Assembly (NCBI GenBank): GCA_017963165.1
Contig: JAGCTZ010000053.1
Coordinates: forward strand, 19,122 to 83,121
DNA: 64,000 nucleotides
Direction: 5' to 3'
Source: Treponema sp.
Lineage (GTDB): Bacteria > Spirochaetota > Spirochaetia > Treponematales > Treponemataceae
A model generated the notes under the pieces. That model was not told the origin of the DNA. It ran no database searches and saw only the letters and a program-made list of their open reading frames with translations. Made by a program: the position numbers and the translations under genes. Positions 47,582 to 56,579 of the stretch are shown here, one piece after another; positions within the stretch are counted from its first letter, which is position 1; each line of letters starts with the position of its first letter.

Positions 47582-49336
47582 ATGAAAACAGTCGGTATCA
47601 AACTTGCGGATGGTTCATTCTATCCTATTATGGAAGAAGGAACCGCACAAAAAAAGACTCTGGAATTGACAACTGCGCACAATAATCAGACCTGCGTAAT
47701 GGTTGATTTATACCGCTCAAAAACCTGCTCTATGGAAGATGCAGAATATATTGATACTCTCAAAATTGAAAACCTTAAAGAACATCCTAACGGAGAGCCT
47801 AGCATTTCTTTTGATGTAGGCCTTGATGAAGACGGCGAACTGTCGGCTTCGATTGCAGATCCAGAAACTGGTGCAACAAGTAATTCGCAGATTACGCTTG
47901 TTTCACGAACAGCAGAAGAACGTTTACAAGCTGATGATTATTCCATTGCAGATGACTCTGGCTCCGAGGATTCTGGTAATGGTGCAGCAATTGCCGCTGG
48001 TGCAGTTGCAGGCGCAGGTCTTCTTGCAGCCGCAGCAGCAATGGCAGCAAAAAATAAAAATGAAGATGAGGCAGAGGAAGCTCCTGCAGAGGAAGTGTCT
48101 GCTGAAGAAGACGCTTTTGCTGAGGAAGTGCCGGCAGAAGAGACATTCGATTTGCCGGATGATACTGATGCAACAATTGTAGAGGAAGCTCCTGCAGAAG
48201 ATGCGTCAACTGATGATGATTTCTCTCTGCCGGATGACTCAAACACTACAATTTCCGAAAGCTCCGGTTTTGCTGATGATTTTGCTATGTCGGATGACTC
48301 TGTCGCAACAATTTCAGAAGAGACATTTGATTTACCAGATGATGCAGATGCCACAATTGCAGAAGAATCGCCTGCAGATGATGATTTTTCTTTGCCGGAT
48401 GATTCGAACACAACAATTTCCGAAAGCTCTGGCTTTGCCGATGATTTTACAATGTCGGATGATGCTGACGCAACAATTGCAGAAGAAACTCCAGCAGATG
48501 ATTCATTTGACTTACCAGATGACGCAGATGCCACAATCGCAGAGGAAACTCCAGCAGATGATTCATTTGACTTACCAGATGACGCAGATGTCACAATCGC
48601 ACAGGAAACTCCGGCAGATGATTCGTTTGACTTACCAGATGACACAGACGCAACAATTTCTGATGACACAACAGACAGTTTTGAAACCGACACCGACAGC
48701 CTTGAAGAAGAAGATTTTTCTGTTCCAGATTTCTCGAACAACTCAGATTCTACAGAAACAACAGACGACTTTTTTGATTCATCATATACCGAACCAACAC
48801 CTTCACCTGCAGATGGTTTAAACTTTTCTGGACTTTACGACAAAGAAACAGAAATGGGAGAATCTGCAGCACACGAAGAAGAAGATATAAAGAAAAAGAC
48901 AAAGGCTCCTGTCATCATTTGTATAACTTGTGCAATTATCTGTATTATTGCAACCTTGCTTGTACTGCTTGTACTTCCAACAAAGTTCAATTTGCGCCAG
49001 CGCCATGCAGATAAAAAAGCCGCAGCAGCAGTTGAAAAAACTGTCGAAGCTCCAGCTCCTGTAGAAGAAAAGAAGCCGGAACCTGTACCTCAGGCAAAAG
49101 AAGACGAGGTTGTTGTTATAGAAAAAGCCGAAGAAGTAAAACCAGTGCCACCTCCAGCTACAGAAAAAAAATCAAACAATGTAACATATAAAATCAAGTG
49201 GGGCGACACTCTTTGGGATATTGCCGATACTTACTATAAAAATCCTTGGCGTTACAAAAAAATCGCCAGTTACAATAACATCAAAAATCCAGATTACATT
49301 ATTTCGGGAACTATAATTACAATTCCGGCAGAATAA
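47582..49336 (+). CDS. LysM protein with acidic repeats and one TM segment
   Basis: 584 residues. The N-terminal ~120 residues are a compact domain of unknown type; then an Ala-rich segment; then about 190-390 a strongly acidic region of near-repeated 18-20 residue units such as DDSFDLPDDADATIAEETPA; a TM helix (about 440-463); a Pro/Glu/Lys linker; and a C-terminal LysM domain (about 535-584, IKWGDTLWDIADTYYKNPWR). LysM binds peptidoglycan, so the tail is periplasmic and the acidic part cytoplasmic. The D-A-T-I core with flanking acids resembles sites recognised by FHA domains (inference). GAGG before the ATG. Confidence 0.83.
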   Translation: MKTVGIKLADGSFYPIMEEGTAQKKTLELTTAHNNQTCVMVDLYRSKTCSMEDAEYIDTLKIENLKEHPNGEPSISFDVGLDEDGELSASIADPETGATSNSQITLVSRTAEERLQADDYSIADDSGSEDSGNGAAIAAGAVAGAGLLAAAAAMAAKNKNEDEAEEAPAEEVSAEEDAFAEEVPAEETFDLPDDTDATIVEEAPAEDASTDDDFSLPDDSNTTISESSGFADDFAMSDDSVATISEETFDLPDDADATIAEESPADDDFSLPDDSNTTISESSGFADDFTMSDDADATIAEETPADDSFDLPDDADATIAEETPADDSFDLPDDADVTIAQETPADDSFDLPDDTDATISDDTTDSFETDTDSLEEEDFSVPDFSNNSDSTETTDDFFDSSYTEPTPSPADGLNFSGLYDKETEMGESAAHEEEDIKKKTKAPVIICITCAIICIIATLLVLLVLPTKFNLRQRHADKKAAAAVEKTVEAPAPVEEKKPEPVPQAKEDEVVVIEKAEEVKPVPPPATEKKSNNVTYKIKWGDTLWDIADTYYKNPWRYKKIASYNNIKNPDYIISGTIITIPAE

Positions 49337-49355
49337 ATCATAGGATTTTTGAACC

Positions 49356-51503
49356 GTGTGTAGAAAACGCAAACTCTTTTTCATAAGTTCTCTTTTTGCA
49401 ATAAGTATTCTTTTAACTTCGTGTCCAAACAATGAAAAATTTGGCGCCGACACAGATTTTTTTATAGGAATGCAAAAGCTTCAGGAAAATAATCAAAAAG
49501 AAGCAAAACAAAAATTCAATAACTGTATAAAAAAAGGAACTTATTACTGCGCAAAGGAAAGTGCAATTCAGCTTACAAAAATGGGCAACATTCAGGAAAA
49601 AAACGAAGCCGCCCAATCGCTGTATGCAAATTTTCCGGACGAAGATTCCCTGCTTATTCTTGCACAAAGATATTATGAATCAAACGAAATAAGAAAGCTT
49701 ATAGACCTGACCAACAACCTTGATTATGAAACAGCTGACAGCAGCCTTGTAAAAATACGACTCGATGCCCTTACCAAACTGAATCAGACAGAACGTTTTA
49801 AAGAAGAAGCATATAAGTGGTTTACAAGCCGCGCAATAACACAGGAACACTATCAATTCTATCGTGATGTTTATGCACCGATGTTTCTTTTACAAGACCT
49901 ATATAATATAGACCTGGAAGATCTTCAGGAATTAATTGATACAAAAGAATTATCTACACAAGACCTTGCAATTCAATATCGAATAATTGTTTATCGCCGC
50001 GATTATCTTTTGGGTTCTTCGTATGCCATTGAATTAATTAAATATTTTAAGGAAGGCTCTCTTGAACCTGTTTCAATGCTTGCTTCTGATATAGGAAAAT
50101 CCTTTTTATATGGTTCGGAACAGATTGTTCAGGATGCTGTTTATTTGCGTAAACAGGCCGAAGAACTCAAAGGCACCGAAGCAGAATTTTATTTCTGGTT
50201 TTATGCCGCCCGCCTTTATGATGGTGCAAATCTTTATTACACACAGGCAAGTACCTGCTATGAAAATGCAATTGCTGCCACAGATGACCCTTCTAAAAAA
50301 GACAATGCCCTGTGGTATCTCATGAAAACAAAGCTCAAGCTTTCGCTCGATAAAACCCTTGCTTCTATAGGAGATTATGCCCGAAGCTGGAGCGATCCGG
50401 AATATTTTGATGATTTTTTTGATGCACTTATTCCTTCACTCATAGTAAACAGCAAATGGTCTGCCTTTAAGCCTCTGCTTGATAATGTAGACGGTTATGC
50501 AACAAAAGAAATAACCGCGCAGATTTCATATCTTTATGGAAGACTTGTAGAAGAAGGTTTTATAGAAGTCCCGGAAGAACAACGGGCACAAATCATTAAT
50601 CAGGCATATACAAAGGCTCTGGACAGCGGAACTTCTGTATATTACAGGATTCTTGCCGCTTACAGACTTGGCCTTAAAGGAAAAGAGCTTGAACAGGTGC
50701 TTAGACTTGATGCTTCGGCTGAAACAGAATTTACATCTGTTACAGAAACAACTCCCGCCGATAACCTTTTAAATGGTTATGCCTGTTTTGGATATCCTGA
50801 AAAAATCTACGATACCTGGCTGGAGCTTTATAAAAAAGACGTAACTCCTGCAACAGGCTTTTATCTTGCTGATTTTCTGAATAAATGTGCCGCCGAAGAT
50901 GATTCGTATTATGTTCAGGCACTAAGAATTGCAGCCCGGGCAGGAAATATGAGCACACAACTGCTTACAAAACAGGAATTAATGTGTGTTTATCCGCAGA
51001 ATTTTTCAAAACTTATAGACACTTATGCTAAAAAGTACGATATTAATACATCAGTAATTTATGCATTAATACGCAGCGAAAGCTTCTTTGATAAAGAAAT
51101 TGTAAGCTCTGCCGGAGCAGTTGGTCTTACTCAGCTTATGAGTCCTACTGCAGGAGAAATTGCACAGAAGCTCAAGATTAAGGAATATTCGCTTACTGAT
51201 CCGGAAACAAATATTATGTTTGGAACATTTTACCTTTCGGAGCTTATCCGCAGAGGAGAAGGTTCTCTTTTAAGAGCTTTCTTTTCTTATAATGCAGGCT
51301 TTAGAAAGGTAACAACCTGGCTCAACAGCTCCATGCTTGAATTTGGCAGAAGCGGCAGCCTTGATATGGATTTATTCCTCGAAACTGTACCTGTTTCTGA
51401 AACACGCGAATATGGCCGAAAGCTTGTAGGCGCAACAGTAATGTATGAATATCTTTATGGAGACACAGATTTTCCTCAGATTGTGGAAAATCTTTTAAAA
51501 TAG
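49356..51503 (+). CDS. Lytic transglycosylase lipoprotein (SLT domain)
   Basis: 715 residues, GTG start with AGGA ten bases before. Lipobox ILLTSCPNN. The long N-terminal part (30-560) is alpha-helical and TPR-like, as in Slt70 (U-domain). The C-terminal SLT domain (about 565-690) has catalytic Glu in ALIRSESFFD, then SAGAVGLTQLMSPTAGE and FFSYNAGFRKVTTW. It cleaves peptidoglycan in the periplasm. It follows the LysM gene by 19 bases, forming a cell-wall pair. Confidence 0.92.
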   Translation: MCRKRKLFFISSLFAISILLTSCPNNEKFGADTDFFIGMQKLQENNQKEAKQKFNNCIKKGTYYCAKESAIQLTKMGNIQEKNEAAQSLYANFPDEDSLLILAQRYYESNEIRKLIDLTNNLDYETADSSLVKIRLDALTKLNQTERFKEEAYKWFTSRAITQEHYQFYRDVYAPMFLLQDLYNIDLEDLQELIDTKELSTQDLAIQYRIIVYRRDYLLGSSYAIELIKYFKEGSLEPVSMLASDIGKSFLYGSEQIVQDAVYLRKQAEELKGTEAEFYFWFYAARLYDGANLYYTQASTCYENAIAATDDPSKKDNALWYLMKTKLKLSLDKTLASIGDYARSWSDPEYFDDFFDALIPSLIVNSKWSAFKPLLDNVDGYATKEITAQISYLYGRLVEEGFIEVPEEQRAQIINQAYTKALDSGTSVYYRILAAYRLGLKGKELEQVLRLDASAETEFTSVTETTPADNLLNGYACFGYPEKIYDTWLELYKKDVTPATGFYLADFLNKCAAEDDSYYVQALRIAARAGNMSTQLLTKQELMCVYPQNFSKLIDTYAKKYDINTSVIYALIRSESFFDKEIVSSAGAVGLTQLMSPTAGEIAQKLKIKEYSLTDPETNIMFGTFYLSELIRRGEGSLLRAFFSYNAGFRKVTTWLNSSMLEFGRSGSLDMDLFLETVPVSETREYGRKLVGATVMYEYLYGDTDFPQIVENLLK

Positions 51504-51527
51504 GATACAAATAAACAGGACAAAACT

Positions 51528-53258
51528 ATGGACGCACCTTTAGCACATTTGTTACCACCACTTTTTCACTTTACAAAGATTCAGGCAACTCAGCTTGTTC
51601 TTTTGCTCGGTATTATTCTTTTTGTCGGAGCAGCAGGTGGGTGGCTATTTCAAAAATTAAAAATCCCTCAGGTAGTCGGGTATATCGTAATGGGAATCTT
51701 AATCGGTTCATCTGGTTTTCACATTCTTGAACCAAATGTAATTTCGGCACTTGATCCAATAAGCACCGTTGCTCTTTCGCTTATCGGCTTTTTAATTGGT
51801 GGCGAGCTAAAACTAAATGTCATAAAAAAATATGGCAAACAGTTTATAAGTATTCTTCTGTTCGAAGCAATTACTCCTGCAATTGTCGTTGGAGGAGCAG
51901 TAACTCTTATTGTATGGCTCATCACAAAGGATATCACACAGGCAGTTTCTCTTGGACTTATTCTTGGAGCAATCTGTTCTGCCACAGCTCCAGCCGCAAC
52001 AACAGATGTTCTTGCCGAATACAGAACCCGCGGACCGCTTACAACTACAGTTTACGGAATTGTTGCAATGGACGATGCCGTTGCGCTTATTCTGTATACA
52101 ATTGCTTCTACAATCGTAACTCCGCTTATCGGCGGAAGTGCACTTGGCTTCTGGCCACAGATGCTTAATATTGCCCGAGACATTTTCGGTTCCCTTTTGA
52201 TTGGTGGCGCTTTTGGCTTTATTCTAAGCTTTATTAGCCGTTGGATTATTACTAAGGAAGGCCGAGTTCTTACATTTGCACTGGGCTGTCTTTTCCTTTG
52301 TACAGGCGTTTGCGAAACCTTTAATTTTGATAATATTCTTGCAGCCATGAGTCTTGGTTTTGTAATGGTAAACTTTGCTCCTGCAAAAACCCGTACTGTT
52401 TTTCCGCTTGTAGATAAATATACTCCACCTATTTATGTACTTTTCTTTGTTCTTGTAGGTGCCAAGCTTAATATCTGGATAATAACACCTTTCCTTGGTC
52501 TTATTGCTATTATTTATGTTTTAGGAAGAACACTCGGAAAATCAATAGGTTCAATTTTTGGTGCATGGCTTACAAAAGCTCCAAAAACAGTTCAAAAATA
52601 TCTGCCATATTGTCTGCTTAGTCAGGCTGGCGTTGCAATAGGACTTTCAATTGCTGCCGGAAATGATTTTGCAGATTCAATAGGTCCACAGATTCTTCTC
52701 ATAATCACAGCGACAACGTTTATAGTTCAGCTTGTTGGACCTGTATTTGTAAAAATTGGAGTTACAAAAGCTGGTGAATGCGGACTTAATGTTACAGTTG
52801 AAGATATTAAGAAGAATTCCCGCGTTACAGACGTTATGTGGGGCCAGGAAAAAATCTGTAATTATGATTCGCCGGCGATAGTCTTTGAAAATGACAGTTT
52901 ATTTACGATTCTTAATTCTTTCAGTCGTAATCAGAATCTTAATTATGCAGTAAAAAATCACCAGGGCAAGCTTATCGGCGTTATCAGCCTTGAACATCTA
53001 AAAGAAGTTATGCAGATTGGGGATTTTGCAGAAAGTATGCTTGCCATGGACGTTATGGATATGGTAAAAGTAACTGTAAAGCCGTCTACAACTTTACCAG
53101 ATGCCTATTCGCTTTTTGATGAACATGATATTGATGCAATACCTATTGTAGATACAGACGGTGAAGCTCTTGGAATTCTTGAAAAAACAACTGTTGATCA
53201 TTATCTGCACACAAGAATCATCGAATTAAACAGAAAATTAGACGAACTTGATAATTAA
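51528..53258 (+). CDS. CPA2-family cation/proton antiporter with CBS domains
   Basis: 576 residues. About 12 TM helices (20-420), with IPQVVGYIVMGILIGSSG near the start and the AMDDAVALILY motif that holds the ion-binding Asp pair. After the membrane part come two CBS domains (about 440-565, DVMDMVKVTVKPSTTLPDA and IDAIPIVDTDG), which usually bind adenine nucleotides. It exchanges K+ or Na+ for protons (inference from family). 24 bases after the transglycosylase gene. Confidence 0.88.
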   Translation: MDAPLAHLLPPLFHFTKIQATQLVLLLGIILFVGAAGGWLFQKLKIPQVVGYIVMGILIGSSGFHILEPNVISALDPISTVALSLIGFLIGGELKLNVIKKYGKQFISILLFEAITPAIVVGGAVTLIVWLITKDITQAVSLGLILGAICSATAPAATTDVLAEYRTRGPLTTTVYGIVAMDDAVALILYTIASTIVTPLIGGSALGFWPQMLNIARDIFGSLLIGGAFGFILSFISRWIITKEGRVLTFALGCLFLCTGVCETFNFDNILAAMSLGFVMVNFAPAKTRTVFPLVDKYTPPIYVLFFVLVGAKLNIWIITPFLGLIAIIYVLGRTLGKSIGSIFGAWLTKAPKTVQKYLPYCLLSQAGVAIGLSIAAGNDFADSIGPQILLIITATTFIVQLVGPVFVKIGVTKAGECGLNVTVEDIKKNSRVTDVMWGQEKICNYDSPAIVFENDSLFTILNSFSRNQNLNYAVKNHQGKLIGVISLEHLKEVMQIGDFAESMLAMDVMDMVKVTVKPSTTLPDAYSLFDEHDIDAIPIVDTDGEALGILEKTTVDHYLHTRIIELNRKLDELDN

Positions 53259-53344
53259 AACTGACTTTTTTTGAATTTTATATTATCTTTATTAGAGAGA
53301 ACTTAAAGATCTTATAGAACTTATAAAATGGAGGAACCAGAATT

Positions 53345-53605
53345 ATGGAAGACTTGGAAGCAACAGTAAAAGAAGCGCTCGAAATGTTCAGACCACAGCT
53401 TCAGGCAGATGGCGGCGACATGGAATTTGTTTGTATTGACGATGAAAAACGCGTTCATTTAAATCTTACTGGTGCATGTGGAAGCTGCCCTATGGCTCTT
53501 ATGACTCTTAAAATGGGAATTGAACGATATTTAAAGGATGCCTGCCCCGAAATAAAAGAAGTTGTACAGGATAATGCCCAAAATCTTGAAGAAATGGGAT
53601 TTTAA
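53345..53605 (+). CDS. NifU C-terminal (Nfu) iron-sulfur carrier
   Basis: 86 residues, a stand-alone Nfu domain. The cluster motif is TGACGSCPMALMTLK (CxxC, about 43-46). It carries Fe-S clusters to apoproteins. GGAGG precedes the ATG. It is followed after 15 bases by slyD, a metal-linked folding factor, so an operon is likely. Confidence 0.92.
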   Translation: MEDLEATVKEALEMFRPQLQADGGDMEFVCIDDEKRVHLNLTGACGSCPMALMTLKMGIERYLKDACPEIKEVVQDNAQNLEEMGF

Positions 53606-53620
53606 TTTAAGGAATATTTG

Positions 53621-54184
53621 ATGAAAATTACAAAGGATAAATTCGTTGCAATTCACTACACTTTAAAGGACAAGGACGGAGTTCAGATTGATTCTTCCGA
53701 AGGTCTTGAGCCGCTTGGCTACGTACAGGGAAGAGGCTATCTTATTCCTGGACTGGAAGCTCAACTCGAAGGTAAAGCCCCTGGTGATAAATTTTCATGC
53801 ACAATTCAGCCAAAAGACGGTTATGGCGAACGTGATGAACGTCTTGTAGCAGAATTGCCACGCGACCGCTTTGATTTTGAAGCAGAAATTGAAGTTGGAA
53901 TGCATTTTCAGGTAGAAACACCTGCCGGTCCAACAGTTGTAACAGTAACCGAAGTAAACGGCGACCGTGTAAAAATTGACGGAAACCACGAAATGGCCGG
54001 AAAAGTCCTGAATTTTGATATTGAAGTTGTAGAAGTTCGCGACACAACCCCAGAAGAGTTAGCCCAGCTCGAAGCAAACAGTGGCTGTGGCGGTTGCGGA
54101 GGTTGCGGTGGAGGAAACTGTGACCCAACTTCTTGCGGTGGCTGCGGCGAAGGTGGTTGTGGAGAAGGCAGCTGCGGACAATAA
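53621..54184 (+). CDS. slyD: FKBP-type peptidyl-prolyl isomerase SlyD
   Basis: 187 residues from the ATG at 53621 (AAGGA upstream; a TTG at 53618 is less likely). Split FKBP domain with an insert-in-flap chaperone domain: YTLKDKDGVQIDSSEG, GYLIPGLEAQLEG, PKDGYGERDERLV. The C-terminal tail (about 155-187) is a Cys/Gly-rich metal-binding stretch in place of the His-rich tail of E. coli. It isomerises proline bonds and may supply or buffer nickel or other metals. Confidence 0.93.
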   Translation: MKITKDKFVAIHYTLKDKDGVQIDSSEGLEPLGYVQGRGYLIPGLEAQLEGKAPGDKFSCTIQPKDGYGERDERLVAELPRDRFDFEAEIEVGMHFQVETPAGPTVVTVTEVNGDRVKIDGNHEMAGKVLNFDIEVVEVRDTTPEELAQLEANSGCGGCGGCGGGNCDPTSCGGCGEGGCGEGSCGQ

Positions 54185-54200
54185 TACGGACAATAAATAG

Positions 54201-54872
54201 ATGAGTATCGTTCTTCCGATTATTTTATGTTTTATTCCTCTTATTGCAGCTTTTTTTATTTTTGTATTTGCCCTTAAAGCAAATGCTGCTCATCTTTGTT
54301 CAGCAATTTTGTTAGGTCTTGCAGCAGTATTACCAATTTCTGTAATTCAATTTTTTCTGCCATCGCTTAACATACTTACATCAATGCCAATTCTGCGCGA
54401 AATCTTAAAATCTCTTTTGCTTTATGGTCTTGTAGAAGAAATTTTAAAATGCATTTTTGTACTCCCACTCCCCAAAAAAGATAAAACAGCTCTGGATTTT
54501 CTTCTTTTAGCCTTTACAATGGGTCTTGCCCTGGGCTGTTTCGAATCAATAGTTTACTATCTTGATCACCTGCAGATGGCCAACAATCGTAACGCAACCC
54601 TTTTATACGGTTCTATTTTTGCAAGAATCTTTAGCTCTGATATAATCCACATGACCTGTACAGGCCTTTGCGGACTTTTCATTTACAGCATAAGAAACAA
54701 ACGTCCATGTGTTACAGCTCTTTTATCAGCAGTTTTCCTCCATGGTCTTTATGACTTTTTCGCCGGCTTCCAGAATGGCCTGCGCTGGTTTGCCATAGCC
54801 GCCATTCTTCTGGCCATAGCCGAATGTCGCCTGAAATATTCTACAATCGCCCACCCCGACACCCAAAATTAA
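54201..54872 (+). CDS. PrsW-like intramembrane protease family protein
   Basis: 223 residues with about seven hydrophobic helices. PrsW-family marks: YGLVEEILKC (EE motif, about 77), GCFESIVYY (FE motif, about 112) and HMTCTGLCGLF, HGLYDFFAG (HxxxD, about 184). Such glutamic intramembrane proteases cleave anti-sigma factors or are of unknown role. It starts 16 bases after slyD and ends before the tRNA promoter. Confidence 0.8.
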   Translation: MSIVLPIILCFIPLIAAFFIFVFALKANAAHLCSAILLGLAAVLPISVIQFFLPSLNILTSMPILREILKSLLLYGLVEEILKCIFVLPLPKKDKTALDFLLLAFTMGLALGCFESIVYYLDHLQMANNRNATLLYGSIFARIFSSDIIHMTCTGLCGLFIYSIRNKRPCVTALLSAVFLHGLYDFFAGFQNGLRWFAIAAILLAIAECRLKYSTIAHPDTQN

Positions 54873-54905
54873 AACAATTTTTTATAAATTTTCCCTCCCC
54901 TTCTC

Positions 54906-54934
54906 TTGACAACATCCCCACAATCCTATAATAT
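54906..54934 (+). promoter_or_regulatory. tRNA promoter
   Basis: TTGACA (54906-54911) followed by TATAAT (54927-54932, 15-bp gap) or TAATAT (54929-54934, 17-bp gap). Initiation a few bases before the tRNA. Confidence 0.7.
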
Positions 54935-54949
54935 ATGCCACACATACGA

Positions 54950-55022
54950 CGCGGGGTAGAGCAGTTGGCAGCTCGTCGGGCTCATAACCCGGAGGCCGCA
55001 GGTTCGAGTCCTGCCCCCGCTA
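54950..55022 (+). tRNA. Initiator tRNA-fMet (CAU)
   Basis: Full cloverleaf. Anticodon CAT in loop CTCATAA; the anticodon stem has the three G-C pairs (GGG/CCC) diagnostic of initiator tRNAs; the acceptor starts CGCGGGG and ends CCCCGCT, leaving C1-U72 unpaired where C1-A72 is usual. Discriminator A at 55022; CCA is not encoded. The 3' part (from 54984) is duplicated at 63773-63811 by the integrative element. Confidence 0.95.
54984..55022 (+). other. attL core (tRNA 3' end)
   Basis: 39 bp beginning ATAACCCGGAGGCCGC, identical to attR. It starts inside the anticodon loop and runs to the discriminator base, so the tRNA stays intact after integration. Confidence 0.92.
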
Positions 55023-55029
55023 TAAGTTA

Positions 55030-55057
55030 GGCTTGTTCAGTTGAACAGGCCTTTTTT
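55030..55057 (+). terminator. Terminator brought by the element for the tRNA
   Basis: GGCTTGTTC (55030-55038), loop AGTT, GAACAGGCC (55043-55051), then T6. It replaces the original downstream terminator that now lies beyond attR. Confidence 0.85.
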
Positions 55058-55143
55058 ATTTCCTTACAGTATATAGAATAAAAGACTTCATAGTTTTGAC
55101 TAAAATTGTCTTGTTTTTTGGAATGCATATATTTGGTGCCACC
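55058..55143. repeat. Left arm repeats of the element
   Basis: ATTTCCTTACAGTATA (55058-55073) recurs inverted next to attR (63757-63772). CATATATTTGGTGCCACC (55126-55143) recurs directly at 63700-63717. They look like integrase or excisionase arm sites; the second overlaps the region before the integrase ribosome site, allowing autoregulation. Confidence 0.8.
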
Positions 55144-55157
55144 TAGGAGTTGCCATT

Positions 55158-56153
55158 ATGCAAGACAAAAGATGTAAATACAAGATAAGAGAATGTAAGG
55201 ACTTTTACCTTTTCATCAAACACAAACAATCGCATATATATTATGCACGGTTTCCAGAATACAATAGAATTGTTTCTACGGGGCAGACCAACATTAAGCA
55301 AGCATATCAAGAGGCCTATAGAATTTATGGCTCGCTCGGAATTGCAACTACTCCATTTCATGAGCTGCTGCTTAATACTTATAAAGACAGTTTCTACAAA
55401 ACTTATAACATGGCTAAAAAGTTGTCGGCGTTCTTATCTGATATTAAAACTATTGAACAAGTAACACTCCCGCGACTCGTTAAACTTCAAGAACAATTAG
55501 CAGCTACGGGAATTACAGGTAAGTCCGTAAATAACTATATGTCTTTACTCAGAAAACTGTGGAAGAATAAAGAGTACAACCCTTTCCAGAATTTAAGTCC
55601 AATGGAACACACAAAAACTATTCGTCAGTGCTTCCCAGTTGAAAGCTTCAATGCATATGGTAACTATATTTCCCAACATAAATATTTACTTCTGCCCTAT
55701 ATTGCAATTACTACAGGCATGAGAGCAGGCGAATTCAAAACGGCGGAACCTATAACAATTCATAATAGACTATATCTACAAATAAATGGAACTAAAACAG
55801 AAAACGCTGTTCGCCGTGTTCCAATAACTCAAAAAGTTGCTGATGCGTTTCTTGAATACAAAAAGAATGGTTTCGCAAAAGCATCTTGGAAAGAGTCTGT
55901 ATATATGTCTGGAGCCCTTGTCGGTTATGACAAAGAATACATTGAGCAGCATAATATCGTTTTTCACTCTTTTCGCAAAATGTACAAAACAATTCTTGAA
56001 AGCAATAATATAAATAACCTCTGGATAGAATACTATATGGGTCACTCAATTTTACAAAGTACTGACGTGAACAAACTTTATTTTGACCCACTCAGTGCTG
56101 ACGATAGTCTTATATATGAGCAGGTTATAAGAGCATTAGAATTTTTATCATAA
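55158..56153 (+). CDS. Tyrosine-type phage integrase
   Basis: 331 residues. N-terminal DNA-binding part, core-binding SAM-like region (about 70-150, YNMAKKLSAFLSDI) and catalytic domain with Arg in TTGMRAGEF (about 189), Lys in INGTKTENAVRR, HSFR (about 275), GHS (about 296) and the nucleophile Tyr in NKLYFDP (about 308). All catalytic residues are present, so it is probably active. AGGAG lies eight bases before the ATG. It sits next to attL as usual. Confidence 0.95.
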   Translation: MQDKRCKYKIRECKDFYLFIKHKQSHIYYARFPEYNRIVSTGQTNIKQAYQEAYRIYGSLGIATTPFHELLLNTYKDSFYKTYNMAKKLSAFLSDIKTIEQVTLPRLVKLQEQLAATGITGKSVNNYMSLLRKLWKNKEYNPFQNLSPMEHTKTIRQCFPVESFNAYGNYISQHKYLLLPYIAITTGMRAGEFKTAEPITIHNRLYLQINGTKTENAVRRVPITQKVADAFLEYKKNGFAKASWKESVYMSGALVGYDKEYIEQHNIVFHSFRKMYKTILESNNINNLWIEYYMGHSILQSTDVNKLYFDPLSADDSLIYEQVIRALEFLS

Positions 56154-56204
56154 GCAAGTTATTAACGGCAGAAAAGAACTAAATAAATATGAGAGGATAT
56201 TATT

Positions 56205-56504
56205 ATGGAGAATTATTATTACATTTTCGAGTTTATTTATAAATATTCGAAGTATTCTGAGTTAATACACAGTTTAGAAGAATTAGGTATAGACTGGATG
56301 AAAATAACTCCAGATAAAAACAATGAGATACTAACTATTATTTATTCTAAGGACAATAATAACTGTATAAGAACGAAATTTGCCATAGATGATAAAACAC
56401 TGGAACCCCTTGGACTTAGTTTTCACAATATGATATATCTTGCCTTAGAAAAAGCAGGAGCAAATATTAATCATTCCGTTTTAGAACAATTTCAGCATCA
56501 ATAA
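56205..56504 (+). CDS. Small protein of unknown function in the element
   Basis: 99 residues. GAGAGGA lies before the ATG. Acidic, mostly helical, rich in Tyr, Asn and Ile; no signal peptide or known motif. It follows the integrase by 51 bases and may be cotranscribed. An excisionase-like role cannot be excluded but nothing shows a helix-turn-helix. Confidence 0.65.
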   Translation: MENYYYIFEFIYKYSKYSELIHSLEELGIDWMKITPDKNNEILTIIYSKDNNNCIRTKFAIDDKTLEPLGLSFHNMIYLALEKAGANINHSVLEQFQHQ

Positions 56505-56579
56505 AAACATAAAAAAAAATCTTGCTAATATATACATAGATAAGAAAGTTGCATTTTTATTATTACAACTAATTATCAG

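Noticed and set aside
47938..48741. Long minus-strand frame (267 codons, Ser-rich)
   Set aside because: It is antisense to the acidic repeats of the LysM protein and is open only because the repeat codons lack stops on the other strand.
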